Shown here piece after piece: positions 1-6,751 of a stretch of 30,440 nt of DNA. How positions within the stretch are numbered: position 1 is the stretch's first letter; the number at the start of each line of letters is the position of its first letter. The notes under the pieces are model-generated. The model was not told where the DNA came from. It ran no database searches and saw only the letters and a program-made list of their open reading frames with translations. Made by a program: the position numbers and the translations under genes. The stretch comes from Calditrichota bacterium (GTDB lineage Bacteria > Calditrichota > Calditrichia > RBG-13-44-9 > J075), in NCBI GenBank assembly GCA_003695285.1, contig RFIL01000041.1, forward strand, positions 1 through 30,440. Direction: 5' to 3'.

Positions 1-185
1 TACTCCATCCCGAACCGCCAATGCGGATATCGGATTGGGAATCCTCCATATGCTGCCAGCTGGCTCATGGTATCATAATCCACCATCTCAAATATGACCG
101 GAAAAAAGTCCAACCCATATTCACGGGCATATGCTTCGATCTCGGGTTGCAGGGCAATTATATCTTCTTTAGTTGCGGCTTTCAT
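1..185 (-). CDS. SpoVR family protein, N-terminal part only (runs off the window edge)
   Basis: Translating the minus strand from the ATG at 185 gives 61 residues with no stop before the window edge. They include [17 protein letters not shown] and [18 protein letters not shown], which are hallmarks of the SpoVR/YcgB family start (an aromatic-rich YGGFP...[10 protein letters not shown] segment). The ATG overlaps the stop of the DUF444 gene as ATGA (182-185), so the two are translationally coupled. SpoVR proteins have no firmly established biochemical activity. They are known as the third member of a conserved trio with PrkA kinase and a DUF444 protein, and are induced in stationary phase, nitrogen stress or sporulation in different bacteria. 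The family is usually over 400 residues, so most of this gene lies outside the window. Confidence 0.92.
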   Translation of the reverse strand, partial: MKAATKEDIIALQPEIEAYAREYGLDFFPVIFEMVDYDTMSQLAAYGGFPIRYPHWRFGME

Positions 186-1288
186 TTTCCTTTCCCCAAA
201 AAATCTTTAATAGAATCATAAATTGCTTCTTTATCCGGGATGTACGATAGAATCAAATTATCATGCCCATCCAAATTCTCATCCAGGAAATCGATAAATT
301 CTCCACTACCATAGGTGCTTTCCACCTGACCATACCCGAATAAATTTACCCTGGGTAAAATTTCGTTTTTCAGCAGATCTGCACAGAGCCGGTTGTCCTC
401 ACGCGACCAGTTATCACCATCTGAAAAATGAAAGGCATAAATATTCCATTCATCTGGCGGATAATCCTGGTCAATAATCTGCTTGCATAGTTCATAAGCG
501 GTAGAGATGACAGTTCCTCCGTTTTCTCGAACACTAAAGAAGGTATCCCGGTCCACTTCATGAGCCTGTGCATCATGAATAATATAGCGAGTCACCAGAC
601 CTTTGTATTGATAATGCAGCCAGGTATCAATCCAGAATGTTTCTAAGCGAACGATTTGTTTTTGTTCATCCCACATCGAGCCGGAGACATCCATCATATA
701 GATAATAACCGCATTGCTTTGAGGTTGAGTGGTGGTCTTCCAGGATCGATAGCGGAAATCCTCACGAATGGGAACGATCTGGGGTTTTTCCATATTAAAC
801 TGGCCGGTGATGATCTGGCGCTTCAGAGCTTCACGAAATGTTCGTTTAAAATGTCGCAGGGATTCCGGTCCCACTTTGCTGATACCGGTATAGCGATCTT
901 TTTCCGAAACAATTTCCTTTTTCCCTTTGGGTTCAATGTTGGGCAGTTCCAATTCTTCAGCCAGAATTTCCGCCAGTTCTTCCAGGGTCAATTCAACCTC
1001 GCGAAGATGATAACCGGGTTCATTTCCGGCGTTCCCTGCTCCGGCTTCGCCATCGTCACCGCTCAAGGGGGTACCGGGTTCCCCTTCTCCCTGTCCGGCT
1101 CCACCTCGGCCATTATCCCCAAAACGGAAACGGGGTAAATCTATCTGTGGAAGAGGTATACTGATTAAATCCCGACCTTTTCTGCCAATCATTTCCCCAT
1201 TGGATATATATTTCCGCAGGTTCTCTTTGACCTTTCCTTTGATAATCTGGCGGAAACGATTGTAGTCATTATCAATGTGCATTAACAT
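182..1288 (-). CDS. DUF444 / YeaH family VWA-like protein
   Basis: About 368 residues. The start at 1288 ([12 protein letters not shown]) was preferred to the in-frame one 15 codons upstream, because the family begins with a short acidic stretch followed by [16 protein letters not shown], and the upstream residues look like spacer. The conserved segment [20 protein letters not shown] lies near residues 38-57. It is followed by a Gly-rich low-complexity stretch (59-80). A MIDAS-like D-x-S-x-S motif (DVSGSM, residues 200-205) marks the C-terminal von Willebrand A-like fold. The function is not established. In E. coli yeaG-yeaH form an operon under stress control, and the same order prkA-DUF444-spoVR is seen here. 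The protein may act with PrkA as a metal-dependent adaptor, which is inference. A strong hairpin lies in the 141-base gap behind prkA. Confidence 0.93.
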   Translation of the reverse strand: MLMHIDNDYNRFRQIIKGKVKENLRKYISNGEMIGRKGRDLISIPLPQIDLPRFRFGDNGRGGAGQGEGEPGTPLSGDDGEAGAGNAGNEPGYHLREVELTLEELAEILAEELELPNIEPKGKKEIVSEKDRYTGISKVGPESLRHFKRTFREALKRQIITGQFNMEKPQIVPIREDFRYRSWKTTTQPQSNAVIIYMMDVSGSMWDEQKQIVRLETFWIDTWLHYQYKGLVTRYIIHDAQAHEVDRDTFFSVRENGGTVISTAYELCKQIIDQDYPPDEWNIYAFHFSDGDNWSREDNRLCADLLKNEILPRVNLFGYGQVESTYGSGEFIDFLDENLDGHDNLILSYIPDKEAIYDSIKDFLGKGK

Positions 1289-1353
1289 AATTAAAAACCC
1301 TTTATCTTTCCTTCGACCAGTTTCTTCTGGCAAAAAACTTACCTTTTATCAAC

Positions 1354-1377
1354 CCGGAGCCGGATGCCCGGCCCCGG
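1354..1377 (-). terminator. Strong GC-rich intercistronic hairpin between prkA and the DUF444 gene
   Basis: On the plus strand this reads CCGG-AG-CCGG, a four-base loop ATGC, then CCGG-CC-CCGG. Read as minus-strand RNA, the one mismatch becomes a G-U pair, so it makes a continuous 10-bp stem with a GCAU loop. No T-run follows directly (the next minus-strand bases are GTTGATAAAAGG), so it is not a standard intrinsic terminator. It could attenuate transcription into the downstream genes or protect the prkA message 3' end. Confidence 0.5.
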
Positions 1378-1429
1378 TTTCATATTCATCTGCTTTGATG
1401 GAAAAATGCAATCGGCAAGTGAAATGCCA

Positions 1430-3490
1430 TTATTCCTGGATATCACCCCGGGCAAAGATGCTGGCGACATAATTCAATACATCGGTCGCACTGTGTTCGT
1501 CGTATCCGAAATCTTTAATCAATCGCGCTTTCACAATATCAATCTTTTCCTGGGTTTCCTTATCCATCACCGAGGAGACCAGGGAGGATAATTTGATGCT
1601 ATCCTTCTGATCTTCAAACAGCTTTAATTCCAGGGCTTTTGCCAGGCGCTCATTGCTTCTCCAATCAAATTTCTTCCCTTCCAGGGAAAGTGCACCGATA
1701 TAATTCATAATTTCCCGACGGAAATCATCTTTTCGGCTTTCCGGAATATCAATTTTTTCCTCGATGGAGCGCATCAATTTTTCATTCGGCTCTTCATCTT
1801 CGCCGGTGTATTTGTTCTTCACTTTTTCCTTCTGTACATACGCTTTCACATTATCAATGTAATTGGCGAAGAGTCGCTTAATTCCTTCTTCATCAGCACT
1901 GATGGCTCGTTGCACTTCATTCTTGACGATTTCGGTGTATTCTTTCTTAACCACCTGTATCAACTCCCGATAACGTTTTTTGGTCTCCTCACTGGTAATC
2001 AGACTGTGATGATCCAGTCCGCTTTCCAGTTCATTTAAGACCATGAATGGATTCACTGTAGGTTCTTCCGGGAATTTAACAATGGCATTGGAAATTTTAT
2101 CCTGCACATAGCGCGGAGAGATTCCTTCCAGACCTTCCCGGACCGCTTCTTTCCGGAGTTCCCGGACATTATCCTCCGTGTATCCGGGGATAAGTTTGCC
2201 ATCATACAGTTTTAGCTTTTGTACCAGGGTTAAATCTGCTTTTTTGGGTTCTTCCAGACGAGTCAGCACCGCCCACATGGCCGCCATTTCGATGGTGTGA
2301 GGGGCAATAAATTTTCCGCGGATTTTTTCGTTATTGTAATCCTTCTTATAAATCTTTATCTCTTCCGACCACTTGGTAATATAGGGAATATCCACCTTCA
2401 CCGTTCTATCGCGAAGGGCCTCCATAAACTCATTATTCTGGAGTTTGCGATATTCCGGTTCATTGGTATGTCCGATGATGACCTCATCAATATCAGTTTG
2501 GGGAAATTTTTTCGGCTTAATTTTATGTTCCTGGCTGGCACTCAACAGATCATAGAGAAAGGCCACATCCAGCTTCAACATTTCGATGAATTCGATGATA
2601 CCGCGATTGGCAATGTTAAACTCGCCGTCAAAATTAAACGCCCGGGGATCGGAATCTGAGCCATATTCCGCAATCTTTCGATAATTAATATCTCCGGTTA
2701 GCTCGGTAGAATCCTGGTTTTTCTCATCCTTCGGTTGGAACGTTCCAATTCCGATGCGATCCTTTTCAGAGAGCAGAATTCGTTTCACCCGAACATGTTC
2801 CAGAACCTTCATCCAGTCGCCATTGTGCATTTCCACTAAACCGCGATAAATTTGACGACAACTGGGGCACAATCCACCTTCGACATATACCTCTTCGAAC
2901 TTATTGCCCAGCAATCCACGGAGAAATTCTTCTCGAATACCTTCCGGGATGATATGAAGGGGTTCTTCGTGCATCGGACAGGCGATATTCTCATGGGGAG
3001 AAGTTTCCACATCCTCAAAAAATTTGGGGACATTAATCCACTCAAAGGAATATAATGCGCCTTCCTCCGTTCGGGAATAATGCTCCAGCCCTTTTTTCAT
3101 TAATCGCACAATTGTACTCTTAGAACTTCCCACCGGTCCGTGTAAGAGTAGCACCCGACGCTCGGTTCCATAGCGATAAGCTGCCGATTTGATAGCGTTC
3201 ATCAGCTTCATCAGATACGCGTCTAACCCGAAGACCGCATCTTTTCCATTGTCAATGGGGTCATCAAAAAACTTGTAATGAATCATCTTCTTTCGTGAGT
3301 CTTCATACTCTTCGACACCGAAGGAAAGAATCATATCATACAAGCGCTGATATGCGGTTCGGGTGACCTTGGGATTTTTCTTTACCAGCTCCAGATATTC
3401 CTCGAAAGAGCCTGTCCAGGTAAGCGCCTGGAACTCTTTGTCGAAGTACTTTTGCTGGATATTCGTGAGTAATTGGGTTGGTGATGCCAT
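1430..3490 (-). CDS. prkA: PrkA family AAA+ serine protein kinase
   Basis: 686 residues, close to the usual length for PrkA/YeaG (about 630-690). The N-terminal AAA+ domain has a Walker A motif GPVGSSKST at residues 118-126. The PrkA-typical [12 protein letters not shown] begins at 171, and CPSC is at 208-211; C171, H174, C208 and C211 could together bind a metal, which is inference. The C-terminal half matches the PrkA kinase-like region in layout (for example [19 protein letters not shown]). The ATG at 3490 is preceded by AAGGAGA at good spacing. PrkA homologues are cytoplasmic, stress-induced kinases or ATP-dependent factors linked to stationary phase, nitrogen limitation and sporulation. 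The gene heads the prkA-DUF444-spoVR set. A 9+9 palindrome lies about 180 bases upstream of its start. Confidence 0.96.
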   Translation of the reverse strand: MASPTQLLTNIQQKYFDKEFQALTWTGSFEEYLELVKKNPKVTRTAYQRLYDMILSFGVEEYEDSRKKMIHYKFFDDPIDNGKDAVFGLDAYLMKLMNAIKSAAYRYGTERRVLLLHGPVGSSKSTIVRLMKKGLEHYSRTEEGALYSFEWINVPKFFEDVETSPHENIACPMHEEPLHIIPEGIREEFLRGLLGNKFEEVYVEGGLCPSCRQIYRGLVEMHNGDWMKVLEHVRVKRILLSEKDRIGIGTFQPKDEKNQDSTELTGDINYRKIAEYGSDSDPRAFNFDGEFNIANRGIIEFIEMLKLDVAFLYDLLSASQEHKIKPKKFPQTDIDEVIIGHTNEPEYRKLQNNEFMEALRDRTVKVDIPYITKWSEEIKIYKKDYNNEKIRGKFIAPHTIEMAAMWAVLTRLEEPKKADLTLVQKLKLYDGKLIPGYTEDNVRELRKEAVREGLEGISPRYVQDKISNAIVKFPEEPTVNPFMVLNELESGLDHHSLITSEETKKRYRELIQVVKKEYTEIVKNEVQRAISADEEGIKRLFANYIDNVKAYVQKEKVKNKYTGEDEEPNEKLMRSIEEKIDIPESRKDDFRREIMNYIGALSLEGKKFDWRSNERLAKALELKLFEDQKDSIKLSSLVSSVMDKETQEKIDIVKARLIKDFGYDEHSATDVLNYVASIFARGDIQE

Positions 3491-3670
3491 AATCCATGTC
3501 TCCTTGTAATTAATTTAATGTTAACATTTCTACCCGATTATTGTCAGACACTCTTTCGTCCCTGAATACAGAGTGCTTCGCAGGAGGAAAGGAGACAAAC
3601 TCGAGAACGGACAGGCGCGAATACCGTGTTCACTGGAAGAGTCGCCAAACTGCAATCGAATACCTCTGTT

Positions 3671-3690
3671 TAAGGGGAATTTTCCCCTTA
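3671..3690. promoter_or_regulatory. Near-perfect palindrome, candidate operator upstream of prkA
   Basis: TAAGGGGAA and TTCCCCTTA are exact reverse complements separated by two bases. It is the tightest dyad in the divergent region, about 180 bp from the prkA start and over 600 bp from the citrate synthase start. There is no T-run on either side in the right place for a terminator, so a protein-binding site is the better guess. No known operator consensus was recognised. Confidence 0.35.
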
Positions 3691-3757
3691 TATTTATTAG
3701 TGTCGTATAAATTTGAGCTTTCCTTATACTTTTCATTTTATATAAGTTATTTTTTTG

Positions 3758-3785
3758 GTTCCGGTGACTTGTCAGGCACCTGAAC
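3758..3785. repeat. Imperfect hairpin containing TCAGGCACCTGA, REP-like candidate
   Basis: GTTCCGGTGAC (3758-3768) and GGCACCTGAAC (3775-3785) pair at 9 of 11 positions around a six-base loop. A separate 12-base palindrome-like core, TCAGG-CA-CCTGA, sits at 3772-3783. There is no adjacent T-run on the following side. The form resembles repetitive extragenic palindromes, but only one copy was noticed in the window. Confidence 0.25.
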
Positions 3786-4245
3786 TATATCGATTGAATT
3801 GCAATATCTTTGCCATATCTTAACTTTAATTGTTTATTTAACGGGAATACCGTCAAACAAGTTCACACAGATATCTAACTATTCTATCACGTTTTAATCA
3901 ATTTCAATCTCCCATCTTCTGGTAATTTTATATGTATGGATTCCACCGAATGTGTTTATCTCCCTGGATAAGGTCGAACACAAACAATTACTGTAAAAGC
4001 TGTCAGTTTAAATTACAATAAGGTGAAGGCGAAAATAATGGTGGTCAATACCTGCTTGATAATACCTCAACTGCAGATGAGGATAAATGGAAGTTTCCAG
4101 AGAAGGATAAACTTCTACCTTTTTATTACTTATGGGAAATTCTTTTTTCTTCATTGTTTTTTGAATTACTGCCATTTACTTTTTAAAACTCTTAAGTCAT
4201 AAAGAAAACGGTATCATTTTCTTTGTCATTCTGCTAAAACAAATT

Positions 4246-4274
4246 AAAGGTTGAAATTGTAAAAAGCAACCTTT
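4246..4274 (+). promoter_or_regulatory. 8+8 dyad just upstream of the citrate synthase gene
   Basis: AAAGGTTG (4246-4253) and CAACCTTT (4267-4274) are exact reverse complements with a 13-base spacer, 39 bp before the ATG at 4314. It overlaps a possible weak sigma-70-type promoter (TTGAAA at 4251, 17-base gap, TTCTAT at 4274). It may be an operator, or a leader hairpin if transcription starts further upstream. Confidence 0.3.
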
Positions 4275-4313
4275 TCTATGGAGAAAATAAATTTTTTTTG
4301 TGTTTGAGGTGAT

Positions 4314-5588
4314 ATGAATAATCTGAAACAAATCCTGACGACTAAAATTCCGATCTGGGGAGAACAACTTCAGAAAATCCAAAAAGAATATTCCGATTAT
4401 CCCGTTTCTACAATCACTGTTAAACAGCTGTTTAAGGGATTACGAGACGTTATCGCTGTAGTTTGCGATACCTCCTATGTTGATCCCCAGAAAGGACTAT
4501 TCATTCGGGATATACCGGTTCTGAAATTAATGGACCTTTCAGCCGAAGAACTTTTTTTTCTCCTTTGCAGTGGTGAGCAACCGGATGCACAGAGTGTGCA
4601 AGATTTGCAAATGGATTTATCCGCCCGGAGAGAGGTACCGCAACAAGTCTGGGATTTACTGGAAAGCCAACCCCCAGATACTCACCCCATGTCACTTCTG
4701 AGTATGAGCATGCTGGCCATGCAACGGGAATCTGTTTTTACAAAAGCTTATCAAAAGGGCTTATCCCGGGAACAATACTGGGAAGCAACCTTTGAAGATG
4801 CTTTGAACATCATTGCCAGACTCCCGGTAATTGCTGCTTATATCTATCGCCGTTTTCTTCGGGATGAACAGCCAATTGCACCACTGGCCCATCTGAATCA
4901 TACCGACAACTTTGCTAACATGCTGGGTTTCCCTTCCCGGGAGTTTAAAGAATTTCTTCAAAAATTTTTTGTGGTTCACAGTGACCACGAAGGAGCAAAT
5001 GCCAGCGTTTTTTCCAGTCGGGTGGTGAATTCTTCTCTTTCGGACCTTTATTATTCCATCTCAGCATCAATGAACAGCCTCGCAGGTCCCTTGCATGGGC
5101 TGGCCAATCAGGAATCACTCAAATTTATCCTTTCGGTCATCCAGGAATTTGCGGGAGTTCCATCTGAGGAGCAACTGGAAAAGCTTCTGAAAGTAAAAAT
5201 TCAGAATGGAGAAATTTTACCCGGTTTCGGACATGCGGTGTTACGAGCAGAAGACCCACGCTATCAGGCGCTTTTTGAATTCGGTGAGCAGTTATGCCCG
5301 GATGACCCTGTTTTTCAGGTGGCTGGTTTGTTAAAGAAATTGGTGCCACCACTGTTAATCGAAAAGGGAAAGGCCAGCAACCCTTACCCGAATATCGACG
5401 GGATTACCGGACCTCTTCTTTATCATTTTGGGATGAAAGAATTAACCTTTTACACAGTCATGTTTTCCACTGCACAGGTGTTGGGAATTTGTGCGCAATT
5501 AATTATCAACCAGGCATTGATGTTGCCAATATTCCGCCCCCGTTCGATTCCTCTGGCGCATTTAAAAGAACTTATTGAGAACCAGTAG
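4314..5588 (+). CDS. Citrate synthase homologue, mitochondrial type, with Arg401-to-Gln change
   Basis: 424 residues, of the mitochondrial/eukaryote-like class also known from some bacteria such as Geobacter. Motifs HSDHEGAN (222-229), LAGPLHGLANQE (256-267), GFGHAVLRAEDPRY (304-317) and NIDG (360-363) align without gaps to pig citrate synthase. By spacing, H225, H261, H307, R316, D362 and R408 match pig H238, H274, H320, R329, D375 and R421. The residue matching R401, one of the arginines that holds oxaloacetate or citrate carboxylates, is Q388 (STAQVLG instead of SRALG). The expected reaction is acetyl-CoA plus oxaloacetate to citrate, but the Gln leaves activity or substrate open. The ATG follows GAGGTGAT. 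It starts a plus-strand run ahead of the mevalonate genes, with 72 bases before the next gene, so co-transcription is likely but not proven. An isocitrate dehydrogenase gene lies elsewhere in the window. Confidence 0.88.
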   Translation: MNNLKQILTTKIPIWGEQLQKIQKEYSDYPVSTITVKQLFKGLRDVIAVVCDTSYVDPQKGLFIRDIPVLKLMDLSAEELFFLLCSGEQPDAQSVQDLQMDLSARREVPQQVWDLLESQPPDTHPMSLLSMSMLAMQRESVFTKAYQKGLSREQYWEATFEDALNIIARLPVIAAYIYRRFLRDEQPIAPLAHLNHTDNFANMLGFPSREFKEFLQKFFVVHSDHEGANASVFSSRVVNSSLSDLYYSISASMNSLAGPLHGLANQESLKFILSVIQEFAGVPSEEQLEKLLKVKIQNGEILPGFGHAVLRAEDPRYQALFEFGEQLCPDDPVFQVAGLLKKLVPPLLIEKGKASNPYPNIDGITGPLLYHFGMKELTFYTVMFSTAQVLGICAQLIINQALMLPIFRPRSIPLAHLKELIENQ

Positions 5589-5660
5589 CGTAGTAAATTC
5601 GAGGTAATCAATAGCAAAACCAATTTTCTTTAGCCATCGTTGATGGAGCTTAAATAAGTT

Positions 5661-6749
5661 ATGGTACCAACAGTAACCTCACGGGCTCCCGGTAAAATCA
5701 TTTTCCTGGGTGAGTATGCCGTTTTAAAAGGTGCACCGGCCATCGTGGCGGCAATGAACCGTTTTGCAACCGTGAGGGTTTCCCCCTCGCAACAGGGATT
5801 CTCCCTTTACTCCCCTTTAATTCATCCTGAAAAATTGACCTTTTCCCTGGACGATAACAAACAACCTCAGTTCTTATCCCTTCCTCCAGAGGTGCTTACA
5901 AAATTACTTTTCTTCTCCACCACCTTTGAGTTTGCTGTTAGAGAACTCTCCAGGAGACAATTGCCCCTTCATCCTGCTGAAATTGAATTAGATACTTCTG
6001 ACTTTTACCTTGGTAAAGATGATCTTAAATTGGGTCTTGGTTCCAGTGCTGCCTTAACCGTTGCGCTCCTGGCAGCTCTTTATGAATACGCTGGTATTTC
6101 TCTGAGAGATGAAGAAGCCCGTTTACATTTGCTTCAGATGGCACTGGATGCGCATCGGGTAGCGCAGAAAAAAATCGGAAGTGGGGTGGATATCGCAGCC
6201 AGTACTTTTGGCGGGGTGTTAGAATTTCAAAGAATGGAGGAGACACTCACTCAACCGGTTTACCTGGAGGAAGTGGAACTCCCCCCAAATTTGTATTATC
6301 TGTTTGTCTGGAGTGGAACACCAGCCTCCACCTCCCGGTTGGTAAAACAGGTTGAAGAATGGGAAACTCTGCACCCGAAACAAGCTCAAGAACTTTATCG
6401 GAAAATGATCGATCTTTGTAAAACCGGTTGTGAGGCTATCAAAATCGGCGATACAAATCAATTTTTAGAGATAGTAGATTCTTACTATCATTATTTGCAT
6501 GAACTGGGCAAACAAAGTGGTGCTCCGATTGTTTCCCCGGTTCATCAGCACCTGGCTGATCTGGTAAAGGAAGCAGGCGGGTTTTATAAACCCTCAGGGG
6601 CCGGAGAAGGGGATCTGGGGATTGCTTTTACCAACTCTCCGGAAACGGCTGAAAATATCAAGAGGCATCTTACTTCAGCCGGTTTTACCGTGCTTCCCTT
6701 AGAAATTGAAAAAGATGGTGTTCAATGTCAAATAAAAGAGGGTCATTGA
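5661..6749 (+). CDS. Phosphomevalonate kinase (GHMP kinase family)
   Basis: 362 residues. GHMP kinase motifs occur in order: APGKIIFLGEYAVL (9-22), the glycine-rich ATP loop GLGSSAALTVAL (125-136), SGVDIAASTFGG (174-185), and KPSGAGEGDLGIAF (310-323). The last is the signature that separates phosphomevalonate kinase from mevalonate kinase and from diphosphomevalonate decarboxylase (family form KPSGAGGGDCGIA). It should phosphorylate mevalonate 5-phosphate to the diphosphate in the cytoplasm. The stop lies two bases before the preferred start of the HMGR-MVK gene, so the pair is tightly coupled. The start at 5661 has only a distant GGAG upstream (5645-5648). The next enzyme, the decarboxylase, is not in the window. 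Confidence 0.9.
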   Translation: MVPTVTSRAPGKIIFLGEYAVLKGAPAIVAAMNRFATVRVSPSQQGFSLYSPLIHPEKLTFSLDDNKQPQFLSLPPEVLTKLLFFSTTFEFAVRELSRRQLPLHPAEIELDTSDFYLGKDDLKLGLGSSAALTVALLAALYEYAGISLRDEEARLHLLQMALDAHRVAQKKIGSGVDIAASTFGGVLEFQRMEETLTQPVYLEEVELPPNLYYLFVWSGTPASTSRLVKQVEEWETLHPKQAQELYRKMIDLCKTGCEAIKIGDTNQFLEIVDSYYHYLHELGKQSGAPIVSPVHQHLADLVKEAGGFYKPSGAGEGDLGIAFTNSPETAENIKRHLTSAGFTVLPLEIEKDGVQCQIKEGH

Positions 6750-6751
6750 TC

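Larger units (their letters stand above)
3491..4313. other. Long divergent intergenic region (823 bp) between prkA and the citrate synthase operon
   Basis: No convincing gene. Short open frames exist but have low-complexity or frame-shadow composition and no ribosome site. The region is AT-rich and must hold the promoters of both divergent operons. Visible structure: a 9+9 palindrome at 3671-3690, an 11+11 imperfect hairpin at 3758-3785, and an 8+8 dyad at 4246-4274 next to the citrate synthase start. Each is listed separately. Confidence 0.7.

Noticed and set aside
3541..3783. 80-codon plus-strand frame and a 68-codon minus-strand frame upstream of prkA
   Set aside because: No ribosome site, no recognisable motif, AT-rich tail typical of random frames, and both cross the palindromes.
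4022..4190. Open stretch beginning GEGENNGGQYLLDNTS in one frame, and a 54-codon ATG frame at 4038 in another
   Set aside because: The first has no start codon (a stop lies just before it); the second has low-complexity, Phe/Leu-rich composition despite a GA-rich leader. It may be a gene remnant, but nothing supports a call.
5661..6749. Reading the GHMP kinase as diphosphomevalonate decarboxylase or mevalonate kinase
   Set aside because: KPSGAGEGDLGIAF and the APGKIIFLGEYAVL start fit phosphomevalonate kinase; the decarboxylase opening (an NIAVIKYWGK-like motif) is absent.
6725..6751. Upstream ATG as start of the HMGR-MVK gene
   Set aside because: It would overlap the phosphomevalonate kinase gene, and the ATG at 6752 has the better-placed AAGAGGG.
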